Source of the DNA: Raphanus sativus
Lineage: Eukaryota; Streptophyta; Magnoliopsida; Brassicales; Brassicaceae
Length of the DNA stretch: 64,000 nucleotides
NCBI RefSeq assembly: GCF_000801105.2
Contig: NC_079516.1
Coordinates: 4,526,001-4,590,000 of the forward strand
Direction of reading: 5' to 3'
Part shown: positions 35,880 through 47,647 of the stretch, piece by piece
Numbering within the stretch: the stretch's first letter is position 1
Layout of the letters: every line of letters starts with the position of its first letter
The notes under the pieces: generated by a model
What the model saw: the letters and a program-made list of their open reading frames with translations, nothing else
What the model was told of the DNA's origin: nothing
The model's database searches: none
Position numbers and translations under genes: made by a program

Positions 35880-37740
35880 GTTTCAGGGTGCATACAAGCT
35901 CAGGGACTTTCGTTAGGAATGGAAGGGACAAAATCATTAAGACAACTGAGAGAAGAATTGCATATTACACCTTTAATCCAGCAGGTATGGGAGACTGTTT
36001 ATCATATATCTTCATATTGTGCTTAAGATGATCTGTAATGTGCAGATCATGGAATACGCAAAATATATACACTAAAAAGAGGCCACATTGATGATCTCCC
36101 TCTCAGCCGCTCATCTCCGCTATTGGCTTGCCGAAGCACTAAGGTTTCATCATTTTGGACTTTTATTTTTTTTTCGTGAAATTTATTCTTATAATCAATC
36201 ACCTCTTGGTTCTTATATTGAATATTGATTTTGTAGTAACCTGAATATAACGTTAAGGTCAAACTCTCTCAGTTTCCCAAGTTCAGGTATGTAAAATTAC
36301 AATGGAGTTCTTGATTCTTTCACCAAAGGTAATGTTTATTTCTCTATATTACACCATCACTAAAACCTATTGCAACAGTTTCTGTATCAAATAGTTTAAT
36401 CAGACATAATAAATTGACTTATACTCTTTTGTATGTTCTGGAACACAATGCGGGTTTCGAATGTAGTTCTGGAACAATGCGGGATTTGAATGTAGTTCTA
36501 AATGCTCTGTATGAGCAGAATGACAAGCCTTCCTCTGCTTTAGAGTAAGTTCTTGGACACCTACTTTGTTTCTAACCGGTATATATTAGTTTCTAAGAGA
36601 GTTCCATAACTTACTGGCTTATAATCTTCTGCACATGTGATAGCTTTTATGAACTATATCCTAATATGAGTTAGGTCAAAGAGTATAATTTCATAATTTG
36701 TTTATGATCCCTTACTATTGTATCCTTCTTTGGTTTTGCTTTCAGATTCATCCAGCAGAAGCTAGGAGGTCCTTCAGTTTCTGATTACAAGAAGCTTCAT
36801 TCTGAGAAGTCTGATTTTCAAATAAAGTACAATGAGGTTTTCGCTAAACATCAAGGAACGTTGAGAGGGGTATCCCGTCCTAACTTGAATATAAAATTTT
36901 ATCAGTAAACCATATATAGGTGATTAGCACATGATTACATGCTTATGTAGTAATCATTAGCACATGATTACATGCTTGAATATCCATTCTTTTTTGTTTT
37001 CTTCAGAATTTCTATATGATTGGTTGGAATGGTAATGGAGTGTACAGAGTACTAAAGATAGAGCGGCTTGATGCGTCGGAGCTTAACCTCAGTGAGGATT
37101 CCACATGCCAAAAAAGAATGCTACGAGATGCTTAAACGGATACACGAAGGAAGCAAGGCCACATGCGGCCTCAAACTTGTCACTCTCTGTTATGGCATCA
37201 TTGGTTTGTGTTCTTTTGTTTCAAGTTATGTTCACTGAAACGTACATTATTTTACTTTTGCAGCGTGTTCTCACAATTTTTTTTTCCTTTCTTCCCATTT
37301 TTGTGGTCTCTGGATTGATTAAAGTTTTTGTGGCCATACTACATGCTGGTTATCACTGACAGAAGAGAGATATGCGAATTTGTGGTCACAGGGTGTATGA
37401 AGTGTCCAAGAGTGAGATCATTTCTGTGCGAAATTCTAGCGTGCTTTGCAACTTGGCAAACTTGAGAGACGAGAACAGGTGTTTAATATATCTTTTACTA
37501 TATTTTGTCTTTTTGTTGTTTGTCCCAAACTTATTGTTGAAGAAAGTATATGTTTATCTTTTCTGTTTGGTGAAAAGAGAGTGAGTACGTGTGTTCATTT
37601 ATTATACCCTTCCCCCTTTTTATGAACTGAAGTCATTTATCCCTGGCGTTTCTTTATCTGGTGTTGATAAACAGGCACAAGAGGCTCCTGTAGTCCTGTG
37701 TATGGTGGACCTTGCGAAAGGCTTCTTTATGATGCGTAGT
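35880..37740 (+). pseudogene. Chimeric relic: Myc-binding-protein-like plus SAC-phosphatase-like exons
   Basis: 36480-36870 encodes LNVVLNALYEQNDKPSSALE, a GT-AG intron, then FIQQKLGGPSVSDYKKLHSE and IKYNEVFAKHQGTLRG: the plant AMY-1/c-Myc-binding-protein-like family. Across the next intron, 37008-37110 encodes NFYMIGWNGNGVYRVLKIER and LDASELNLSEDST, then after a frameshift ECYEMLKRIHEGSKATCGLK and LVTLCYGII, then YYMLVITDRREIC and GHRVYEVSKSEIIS to about 37480: the N-terminal half of a SAC-type phosphoinositide phosphatase. At least three frameshifts break the SAC part, and its C-terminal catalytic half is missing. Introns are kept, so the pieces came by DNA-level copying, not retroposition. 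Exons at 35890-36145 upstream are coding-like but unidentified. Confidence 0.7.
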
Positions 37741-39567
37741 TTCTAGAAGAATATATGTGAAATAAGCGTGGTAGTGCTCTCTGTAAAAAAATGTTTCTGT
37801 GAAACGAGTTATTGGCTTTTATTAGCGATAGAAACGCAGCGTCTGCGTATATAGCCTAAACAATTTTACAGCCACCAAACACATAAGCTGATAAAACATA
37901 AAATAATCAGTTTCACACATAAACTCCACTATACTTTTACGACCATTAATTTAGTTGATCAAAGGAAATGAAATTTGGTTAATATTAAAAACTAAAACTC
38001 CACAATTTCCATCCAATCTCCTACTATAAGTCTTTCAAGAAACATAGTATATGTATCAGTGGAAAAAAAAACTCCACAATTTAAATGATACAATTTCTTA
38101 GAGTGTGGACAAAGGGACACGTTGCTTGGAGTGACAAAGGGACACGTTGCTTGGAGTGTGGTCCGTCGTCAATGCCATTGGAAATCTGTGTGACTTCCAA
38201 TGCTTTTCTTGGCATTGTGAAGCAATTAAGAAAATTTGTTTTGGAACATGTTCAACTATTTGTTTTAGTTTGAAGTGACAATAAAAAAATTCACCAGTCA
38301 CTTGAATGATGTTTTACAAACATTCAAAAGGCCAAATAAGTTTTCTCATAGATGAAATAACTCGGGGCACATTTTTCCAAACAGAACTGAAAAGAGAGAA
38401 TCAGTAGTGTAGATTCTACCAGTTACCTGAGTGATTCCAAAATCTGTAGAACCAAAAAATTTGAATAGAACTGGAACTTAATTGACACCGAATCAACAAT
38501 TGAATGGATATCCAAATTTCAATAATATAATTTATATATTTATAAATATTAATTATAATTAGATTTTAGAATAATAATAAAAAATTAAAATACTTTAGAA
38601 ACTGAAATATCCAAAAAACCCAGAGTACCATAATATTTAATAGTTAAAGTTAATGTCATATATAATCGAGAATAAATTGTTTTTAAGCAAGACGAAAAAC
38701 AAATCAGAACAACCAAATTAACATTTTCAAACCTTTTTTCTTACATGTCTAACATCTGACGCCGACAAAACCGCGTCAAAATCATCACAGACTACAATCT
38801 AAATGCAACCGCAAGATTTGACGTTGATCTGATCATCGTGAATCTAGAAGGAACTGATAGACCCCGATAACTTAAGAGGAAAATCATATATGATCCATCT
38901 GCTTTGAGAACTACACCAATGTAACCAATATTTCAACCCTCACCTGCAGCCATAAATTTCATTTTTTTGCATTGATCATTGGCTTCGTACAAATATAAGT
39001 TGCCAGTGTGTCGGAAAAGTAATTTATGTGCCAATACGGGCTAATAATAAAAAAAAATACTTTCAAGTTTCAAACTCGGAATTCATTTTCTCATTGCTTA
39101 CAATTCCAGAAATAATAATCATACAAAATCCCGTAACTATTAAACAACCTAATCAAATAACAAAATCACGTACACAAAATCATCTGACGTGTCGACAATG
39201 TCCCCGGCCCCGCGCCTGCGCGGGGGCTATGAAACTAGTTAAAAGAGAAGTAGACGGACGCCTTTCTCAAGTAAAGTGGATTTATTGACTTTTATCTGTC
39301 TTAGATAGTCATATTGACATTTTTATCCCTCAGCCCAGGTCTCACCAAAAGCCCAAGAAAGCCCATATCTTAATGGATAAAATATAACAAATTGGTCTCC
39401 CTATTTAGTTTTAAACAGAAAAGTAATCCTTTACAAATAGGATTGCGTTGACTCGTTGACCTTAAATAGAAGAGTATTCACATTAAGCCATACCAGCAGC
39501 TACAATTACTTTTTATTATAACACCTATTTCATCAAATCTCATTAGATACTTTAGGTTATCCTACTT
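37741..39567. other. Intergenic DNA downstream of the UVR3 3' end
   Basis: AT-rich with no gene seen. At 38105-38158 a 26-base unit (GACAAAGGGACACGTTGCTT...) is present twice in tandem. A Helitron 3' end lies at 39208-39238. Confidence 0.45.
39208..39238 (+). mobile_element. Helitron 3' terminus (5' end not found)
   Basis: Perfect GC stem CCCCGCGC / GCGCGGGG (39208-39215 and 39218-39225) followed by a short spacer and CTAG at 39235-39238, then T. This is a Helitron 3' end on the plus strand, with a different hairpin from the other copies. Its start lies upstream but could not be located. Confidence 0.6.
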
Positions 39568-42500
39568 TTAGTTGAGTTTTGGTCGTTGATTCCTGATGTT
39601 TGACTCTTCATCTTTCTCAAGCTTGCTCCTCAAATCCCTCAGGTCTTCATCACCGATCTCACCACCATTCATCTTCTTGTTCAATGCATATGCTTCACCC
39701 ATCTTCCTCTTGCACTCCTTACTTGCTGCGTCATGCATAACCACTGCCAACAACAAAATCACAATTGTTTGCAGAAGACTTTCCTTTTAATATGTACTAG
39801 ATTTTGACCCGCGCTTTGGAAGCGCGGAATATTTTACGATGAAAAATTTCACTAATAACTTAACAAATATTTTGGTAATTTTTAAAGAGTGTGTATTTAA
39901 AATATTTTTGCATTTAAATCAGTGTTTTTAAATTCAACCCGATTGTGATTATACCAGTTAATCCGGAGATCTGACAATTCAATTTAGGTTTTTAAAATAT
40001 TCATATTAAAAAAAATCACTAAAACCCAAAACTAACTGATTGAACTGATGGATGACCGATATGTAATCTAATTGGATTTAAATTGTAATAGTTTCATATT
40101 TTGTAGTCTTATAATCCAAATTTTAAAGTTCATTATTTTGCAATTTATGAAATTATAACGTTTCTACAAAATTTTAAAAAGAAAATGATAGATATAACAT
40201 AACTAAGATTAATTATTGTATTGTTTGGAAAAATTGATAGTAGTATAAAAAAATATATTGTTTGGAAACATTGATAGTAGTATATAGAAATAAATATATT
40301 GTTTGGAAACATAGATAGTAATATAAAGAAAGAAACATTAATGATTTAATGTAAGTTTAACTATAAAGTATAATGTGTATTTAATTTAAAAACTTACAAA
40401 ATAAATGTTAGGTCCAACAGAATGTTTCTGTTTTAATAAGATAGATACTTAAAACAGTGAAAAGGCAACCATATGATTCGCTACAACTTCACTAAACAGT
40501 AAAAGGTTTGATACAGTATATATATATATATGTATGTAGATAGAGAAGTGAATACTAACTTGGCTTCGGGTAGTCCTTCCCGACTATGCACTTTGCTTTA
40601 GTTTGAACGCTCAACGGCGCTGTCCATGGCTCATATATATACTGCTTTGGCATATCTGAATCAGACCCACTTAGTAGTCGGTGAAAAGCATAAAATGGTA
40701 AACAAACTTACCAGAGTAATGGAAAACTAAGTTCAGTTACCTTTCAATACCGGGAGAAAATGCCTAATGTACTTGCCATCAGGATCATACTTCTTTCCAA
40801 AAGATACAGGAGAGTATATGCGGTTGTACTATAAACCACCACCAAAGAAACATCGTCTTAGAGAATGTAAAGCATGACTAAAGAAACTTTGGAAACAAAA
40901 AGAGAACATCCATATGGTAGAGGCAATGCCTGGTAAAAGAAGGAGGAACATGATAACCACATCCAGTTCCCATTATTAATTGCCCAGTCTGAATCAATCA
41001 AAAGCCTCTCGAACACATCACGCCCTTGTTCCCAATGTATGAACTAAACACCAGAAACATCATAATCATGCTTGTCAGTGATATTTTCTGAGAAATGGAG
41101 AACTAATACCAGTAGATGCAGCAGCATTACCAGATCCCCACGAGTTAGGAAACAGGCTACACAGTGACGTGCTAGATGGTGCATCCAACCCCATTTCAGA
41201 AGCTATAAAAAATTCCAGTGACAGAACGGTTCATGAATGATTCATACATACAAGGAAAGCTAAGAGAATTCACTTAAGACTAAGAATCAAACCTGAACCA
41301 TGATGGCATCAATCCAAGGGTATCCTGTCTTACCATCCCTCCAAGCAGCCAACATATCAAGATCCTCTTTCCATGGAATCTGAGGTTACATATGGAACAA
41401 AAGTGGTCCAAAAAATCATTAAATTAACCTATGAGAAGGAACTTGATAAGAGCATACTCAAGTTGTTATCTGGATACCTGTTTGCAGATTGGGTTTCCCT
41501 TCATTCTATCAAAGTTACGAGTTCCAAACGCAGTGGTATAGAAAAATTCTCGCCACAACAACTAGACAGATAAACAAATAAACATATAAAACTTTCCGCA
41601 GTCAGTCAAGCAGCGTAAGAAAACTGTTAGTCAATGACTGACCTGTCCAAGGAGAGAAACTGGCGGCGATGTATGCTTTTTGACATCCTTGTAAACACGC
41701 TGAAGGCATTGATAAAAGTACCTCGAAGAAAGGCATCCAAACTTCTCCAAGGTCAGAAAATAGATAGCAAAAAAAAAGCTTAAGTAGACAAACTATCTTT
41801 TATAACTCACTTTCAGATAAGGTGACAAAACAGTTGTTGCGGGTTTCAAAAATGCAGATGGATCACCCTTTGGTTTCTCAAAGTTAGCCACCCATGCCTA
41901 CACTCAAATAAAACACATAGAGGGTTTACTGTCCTATTAACACTGAATAAAGAGGAATGTACAAGTATCAATTAGAGGACTTGACCATACCTTATCACTG
42001 ATTGACTTGTTCAGTCGTTTCAAGGCTTCTGATTCACCACCTCTAAAAGGCGTCCATTCAGCCTACAAACATTTACACAAGCATAAGTCAAACGTTCTTA
42101 ACCACTCTTATGAAACAAGATCATCTTTTTAACCTGCTCATCGTCACTGTATCCAAGTTCCTCAAGGGTTGGTACTTCCGAAACGCCAAGATTCCCAACA
42201 TCTCCAACCGGTGGAAGTGAAGAATAAGACATCACAAGTTCAGAACTAGCACATGAAGGCTCCCCGGCTATCTTCAGAAACGACTGGTAACTCAAAGGTG
42301 GCTTCCCACCATTCTTACTCGCAAGAAAACAGAGACAATCAATCTTAAAATCTTCCATAGTTCCATAAAGGAAAGTCAAAGGAACTTACTTTCTCTATAA
42401 TATCAGTGGGATTGAAAAGAGTATGGCTCACTGGAGAGAAAACCTCAACACCAACTGAAGAAGCATACTCCTATACAGAGATAGATGAACATAACTTTTA

Positions 42501-43211
42501 GCTAAAAAGCAAGATCAAAACTTTTTTCAAAGGCTGTAATGAAACAATGTTTTATTTATTACCTTGACTCTAAAGTCTAGAGCTTGATAATACGGATCAG
42601 TATCATACTCAAAGCAAAGCCTCTTCACCTTCCACTATTATCATATTAGAGTATCGGTTTAGATTGCGGTTTAGATTGGTTCAATGTAATGTAATTGGTT
42701 AATTTGTTCAGGTTAACTAACAAATTAACCAATTACGTTACATTGAACTAATCTAAACCGATATTCTAATATATCATAACCAAATTTTCAGATATCTCTC
42801 CATTGTCTCAAAGTTTCGAACTTTCTCTAACATTATTACCTCTTGCAAGCAACGAAGCATGACCTCACCCGGTTCGCCTCTCAGAACCAGCAGCCTTGAA
42901 CCGAGTTTCTTCAGACTGGAATCGAGATCCTTGAGGCTCTCCAGCAAGAACCGGATCCGGTTTACTCCCGCGCGCGACGAACCGGGGGAGAACGAAGACG
43001 GATCCGGTTCCATGTAATGCGGGTCGATCACGAAAACCGGGTAGATGGATCCGGAGGAGCCGCACTTCGAGGCGTGTTCGAGAGCCGGGTTGTCGTGGAC
43101 ACGGAGACCTTTACGGAACCAAACCAGTGAATTGGATCCGGTAGACATGGTTGTTACGGGGTTGAGACGGTGACTTGACGGTGAACAGACGGAGGAGGAT
43201 AATCGTCGCAT
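39568..43211 (-). CDS. UVR3: 6-4 photolyase UVR3
   Basis: Fourteen exons on the minus strand keep one frame of 559 residues: 43211-42840, 42634-42563, 42470-42390, 42313-42134, 42062-41991, 41897-41811, 41741-41643, 41561-41478, 41379-41293, 41202-41131, 41043-40930, 40828-40741, 40655-40560, 39743-39568. The protein repairs pyrimidine(6-4)pyrimidone photoproducts using blue light and FAD. Visible landmarks: [17 protein letters not shown] at the start of the N-terminal photolyase domain, [20 protein letters not shown] carrying the catalytic His of 6-4 enzymes, and [20 protein letters not shown] in the FAD-binding core. The start at 43211 gives an extra N-terminus like that of Arabidopsis UVR3 (At3g15620); a second Met at residue 22 is the alternative. 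Intron 11 begins with GC, not GT. Intron 1 holds a fold-back and intron 13 a whole Helitron; the coding frame looks intact. Confidence 0.96.
39797..40445 (-). mobile_element. Non-autonomous Helitron inside UVR3 intron 13
   Basis: Minus-strand element: starts TCTATCTTATTAAAACAG at 40445 and ends with hairpin CCGCGCTTCCAAAGCGCGG plus CTAG at 39797-39800, between A and T. About 649 of the 816 bases of the last UVR3 intron are this element. It lies in the same orientation as the gene. Very similar to the copy at 628-1351. Confidence 0.88.
42643..42772. repeat. Fold-back (MITE-like) element in UVR3 intron 1
   Basis: Left arm 42643-42707 and right arm 42716-42772 are near-complementary; GGTTCAATGTAATGTAATTG faces CAATTACGTTACATTGAACT. 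The left arm has an extra partial duplication of 'GGTTTAGATTG'. It fills most of the 205-base intron between the first two UVR3 exons and starts 8 bases from the acceptor side. Its palindromic shape suggests a small DNA-transposon derivative; a target duplication could not be fixed. Confidence 0.8.
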
Positions 43212-43896
43212 GAAATGGGAAGATTTTCGCGCGTTTTTGAGAAAAAAGGTTCAGGAGAGGGAAGATGGTTTAACGTGCGGTTAACATACGCTCACTTAAC
43301 TGTGCGTTTGTCTAATATGCGCGCTTTTCGGCGTAAGATAGAGGAAGCGTGTAGGTTATTGTTAACGGTTGTGTTTGTTCCACGTCATTACTACTGAGGG
43401 AGAACGTTTCAGTGATGTGTTCAATTTTCAAACGTTAACTCACCCACTGTACTGATGTATTCTAAAACCTAGAGTTTGCAATGTGTTAGGTAGATATTGT
43501 TATCTTTTTTTTGCAAAAAGATATTGTTATCTTTCAAAAACAATTGTTCAAACATTAGAATTTGATATATTCAATGAAAAACTAACTTAATCCAAATTCG
43601 AAAATAGATTAGCACTAATTTGACTAATTGATCATCGTCATCTTCTTATTTCTTCTTACGCTGTTTTTGTCTTTTTGCAGGTTGAACATTGGGAAGATGA
43701 TGTGGGGGTATGACGGTTGGTGAAGGCGGTAAGTTCACCTCATTTTTTTCTCTAGAATGACATATACTCCAAGTTTTCGTCTTTATTGAATATTTGATAC
43801 ATGTATCTAACAAAAAAAGTGTACACGTTATCTAATCAAAGACACATCTAGTTCAGGTTCTCTTTTTCGAACAAGGGCGGGCGGCTACTAGCTTAA
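43212..43896. promoter_or_regulatory. UVR3 upstream region
   Basis: UVR3 promoter and upstream DNA. A pair of frames near 43680-43730 (GTTGAACATTGGGAAGATGA... GGTGAAGGCGGTAAGTTC) ends exactly like the exon-4 donor of the COX5b gene downstream (GGTGAAGGCGGTAAGTTC near 48822), so it may be a copied scrap of it. Nothing else is recognised. Confidence 0.4.
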
Positions 43897-43921
43897 AATA
43901 TAAACGGGGAAATCGCATTTT

Positions 43922-45288
43922 AAACCCTGAGAGTTTCGGAACGGTGAGAGTTCGCCCTAGAGAGAAACTCTCTCAAGCCCGCATACCAAGGCGCCGTTCC
44001 GATGGATCTTCCCAGCTCCAACCACGCCGCTCTTCCCTCCTCTCTCTGAATCAGCTCTGTTTCTCTCCATGGTCAAGATGATGACTACTTCTCCGTCTTG
44101 TCTCAGGCCTCGTCCAGATCCGCCGCCGCCGTTGTTCCTTTGCTTGATGCAGCCTTGCTCCTCCTCCGTTAAGATGTTGGTGACAGCTCTTCCACTTCCT
44201 TCACAGCCCAGGCCTCCTCCAGATCCGCCACGTCCAAGCACTTTCCGGTTGAAACTCCCTCCCGTCAAGCCACCAGAACCTCCAGATCCACCAGACGCCT
44301 CCGTCAGCCTCGTTCTTCTTAGAATCTTCGTTAATTTCTCCAGCTCTTCTCCACAAGTTACTCAAATCCTAGATTATATGTTTAATCTTTCAAGGGATTC
44401 AAGTAAGCTCAGTGATGGTGCTGTTGCTCTTGTGTTCACTGGTGACATTATCTTTGTCTACTGGCGTTCTTTTCCTGTGGTATACAGGTTGTATCAAGCG
44501 TTCTTTTCCTGTGGTATACAGGTTGCATCTTTATCAGCTCGGAAATGGTCTTCTCACAGATCTTATTCAAGCCTTCCTTTTATCCATCCGCTTATAGACG
44601 TCCAGGTTCACCTTAGCTCCTTGCTCTCTGGTCATCCTTATTCTTTTGAATGGGATGCAATGCTAGATGTGTTGGTGATTCCGGCTTTAGTTGGTAATGT
44701 ACTGATGGACTCAGTGTCCTTTGGCTTTATCTTTGTGTCTCCTAGTGGTTTTTATGTTGTGGTTATACAACTCTTCACTGCAGTATGCAGTCCTATTATT
44801 GTATTCAACCTGGTTTGTGGTGCAGCGTATGTGTCTTTCTCCTTTTGGTGGCAGTTGAAAGAGAAAATCATTGGGATGTGTTACTTGGTGAATATGGTTA
44901 TGGCGGGTATTGATTGCCCGCTTGGCTCTTGTTTGGAGCAGTCTCTTTTCCCAATAATACTTCATTTATGGAGTGGATGGGATGAACATGTGTGGCTGGT
45001 ATTGCAAGGATTCTCCTCTCGGCTAACACTCTTCCCTGCCTTTAGTGCAGTGGTTGTGACTCTTAGGGTTACACGAGATGCAATCTTTCAAGAAACTTAT
45101 GAAACTGCTGTGATGCGATTTCTAATGTTTACTTGTTGTGATCTGTATTTTCATTTTATCTTATGTTTTAGCTGTTTCGTACTCTATTTGGCTCTTGTAG
45201 CTTTGTTGTACTCTCCTTTCATGGAGGTTAAACTCTTCTAAGTTCAATACAAGTTGGTTTGATCAAAAAAAAAAAAAAACCCTGAGAG
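43922..45288 (+). mobile_element. Poly-A retroposon inside the outer MULE's left arm
   Basis: About 1.34 kb body (43934-45276) ending in an A-run, flanked by AAACCCTGAGAG on both sides (43922-43933 and 45277-45288). An open frame of 390 residues (44069-45241) is proline-rich then hydrophobic and matches no recognised domain; with the retroposon structure around it, it is more likely incidental than a host gene. Family comparable to the GC-rich retroposons at 17.4 and 51.7 kb, though similarity between them was not demonstrated. Confidence 0.8.
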
Positions 45289-46205
45289 TATCACATTCTA
45301 ACACTTTAAACACTGAAGTTTTTTCACTAGCACTTTAAACCTTGAAAGTGTCACTTTTAACATAACAAACTTCCAACGAAGTTACTTGTTCTTCAAGATA
45401 ACTAGGTGACCGGTACTGTTCATTTGAAGGTGATGAGGTGTCAGTTTTTCTAATTAACAATAATGAAATAAAAAAATTCAAAAAAATCGAAAAAATAGAA
45501 AAAAAAATCACAAAAAAATTGAAAATTAAAAAAATCCAAAATTTCAAAAAATCGAAAAAATTAAATTTCAAATTTAAAAATTAAAAATTAAAAATAAAAC
45601 AATTTTTTTTGAAAAATATGTTAATTTTACATAAAATATTTTTTCTATATATTAGGTTTTGGTGTGAGTAGAGCTTCTTAGATAAAAGACATACATTTTA
45701 AAAATATATAAAAGAAAAACAATAATTACTATTTTATGTAAATTTTACAAAGTTGTTAAGATATCTATTAGTATTATTTATAAAAAATAGCAAATTTAAG
45801 TTTGTTTTAAAAGAAATTAATTTATTACTAAAGTTCTTAAAAACAGTAAATAACTTTAAAATTAAATAAATTACTGTCAAACTTTAGAGAATCTAAAATG
45901 AAAGTCACTTATCTAAAAAGCTTCACTCACACCAAAACCTAACATATAGAAAATTAAAAAAATATATATTTTATGTAAAATTAACATATTAAAAGAAATT
46001 ATTTAATATATATTTTTAATATGAAATTTTAATTTTATATTTTTGAAATTTTAATTTTAAATTTTTGAAATTTTAGATTTTTTTGAACTTCCTACTATTT
46101 GAATTTTTCCAATTTTCATGTATTTTATTATTTTTATTATTAAAAAACAAAAAAAAAACTGACACCTCATCATAAAATGAACAGTACCGGTCACTTATTT
46201 TAAAG

Positions 46206-47360
46206 GGGAAAATCACATAAAAAATCTTGAAAGTGGCACATACTGACACTTTAAACCTCGAAGTTTTTTCACTAACACTTTAAACCTTCAAAGTAACATT
46301 TGTATCAGAAAAAACCTTCAAACTATAAAATTGACCTGTTTAACAGGTAAAAAAAATAAAAATTAAATAAAAATCAAAAAATAAATAAAAATTCAGAAAA
46401 TTAATAAAACTATAATATTTAGTCAAAATACAAAAATTTAAATAAAATTCAGAAAATTACATAAAATCAGAAAATAACATAAAATAAAAATTCAGATACA
46501 AAAATTATAATATTTAAAATAATATATTAAAAAAATTAAATAAAAATTCAGAAAACAAAAAAAAAGTATTTTCCAAAAAATTACAAGATTGCTATTTTTT
46601 AGAATGAACCAAATCATTGACAATTATAATTTCAAACATATCATTACTTACGATGATGATTTCTAACATAACCATTAACAATGATGATTTTGACATATTT
46701 CCAACGGTAATTTCTGACACTATCGTCGAAAATGACTGTAAATGTGTCAATAAAAACATTTTGACAGCCGTCACTGTGAACGATGATATGCATAATGCAT
46801 GTAATACACTAAATTTTAAGTTATTTAAGTGTCAATTTGGTGTTTATTAAAAACATTGTTACTTGTGAAATTCATGAATTTTTATTTAATTTAATAATTT
46901 TATTTCATTTTATTTCATTTTTATTTAATTTATGTATTTCGATTTAATCTTATTCATTTATTTATATGAGTTTTTATTAACTTCTGACTTTTAGTTATTT
47001 TCTGATTTTTATTTAAATTTATTTAATTTTCTGAAATTTTATTTAATTTCTGAATTTATAATAATTTTATATTTTTTACGAATTTTTTGATTTTTTATTT
47101 AATTTTCTGAACTTTTATTTAATTTTTCTGAGTTTTTTTTTTAATTTTTGGTTTTTTATTTAGTTTTATGAATTAAATAAATATTTTTTTGGAAAAAACC
47201 TACACATCACTACTTTTACCTGTTAAACAGGTCATTTATTTTGTTTGAAGGTTTTTTATGACACAAATGTCAGTTTCAGGGTTAAAAGTGTAAATGAAAA
47301 AACTTCAAGGTTTAAAGCGTCACTAGCTGCCACTTTCAGGGTTTTTTATGCGATTTTCCC
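46206..47360. mobile_element. Inner MULE-like element in the outer MULE's right arm
   Basis: Terminal inverted repeats GGGAAAATCACATAAAAAAT (left) and reverse-complement GGGAAAATCGCATAAAAAAC (right) extend about 150 bases inward to TGACCTGTTTAACAGGTAA. A 10-base duplication TATTTTAAAG flanks it (46196-46205, 47361-47370). The interior is AT-rich without transposase. Confidence 0.85.
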
Positions 47361-47452
47361 TATTTTAAAGTGGTAGTGAAAAAACTTCAATGTTTAAAGT
47401 GCTATAAAGTGACATTTTGAGGGTTTAAAATGCGATTTTCCCGAATATAAAC

Positions 47453-47647
47453 TATTAAAATCGATTGACACGTGCGTTGTTTTATTTCACACGTACGAGA
47501 ATTGATTTGAAGTAAGAGTGACCAGTTCCAAATAATAAGAATCTGAGCAAAGACTAGTAGCCACCACCCACCAGTACCCTAGGAGAGCATCGGAATCGTT
47601 GGGAGGATTTCGCTATTCCTTCGAGTTCACGACCCAAACTCGTCATC
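47453..47647 (+). promoter_or_regulatory. COX5b promoter and leader
   Basis: The only DNA between the MULE complex and the COX5b start codon, about 195 bases. It contains GACACGTGCG near 47467 (ACGT core). The promoter may extend into the transposon. Confidence 0.4.

Larger units (their letters stand above)
43906..47443. mobile_element. Outer MULE-like fold-back element with nested insertions
   Basis: Ends with inverted GGGGAAATCGCATTTTAAAC (43906) and its counterpart GTTTAAAATGCGATTTTCCC (to 47443), flanked by the 9-base duplication AATATAAAC (43897-43905, 47444-47452), the Mutator signature. The long inverted arms (for example GTGACCGGTACTGTTCAT near 45409, matched by its reverse near 46176-46193) make it a fold-back. 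Its left arm is split by a retroposon and its right arm by a second MULE. No transposase is seen. Without the insertions it would be about 1.0 kb. Confidence 0.82.

Noticed and set aside
44069..45241. A 390-codon plus-strand open frame, proline-rich then hydrophobic
   Set aside because: It lies inside a poly-A retroposon with target duplications and matches no family I know. It may be a leftover of the element; not called as a host gene.
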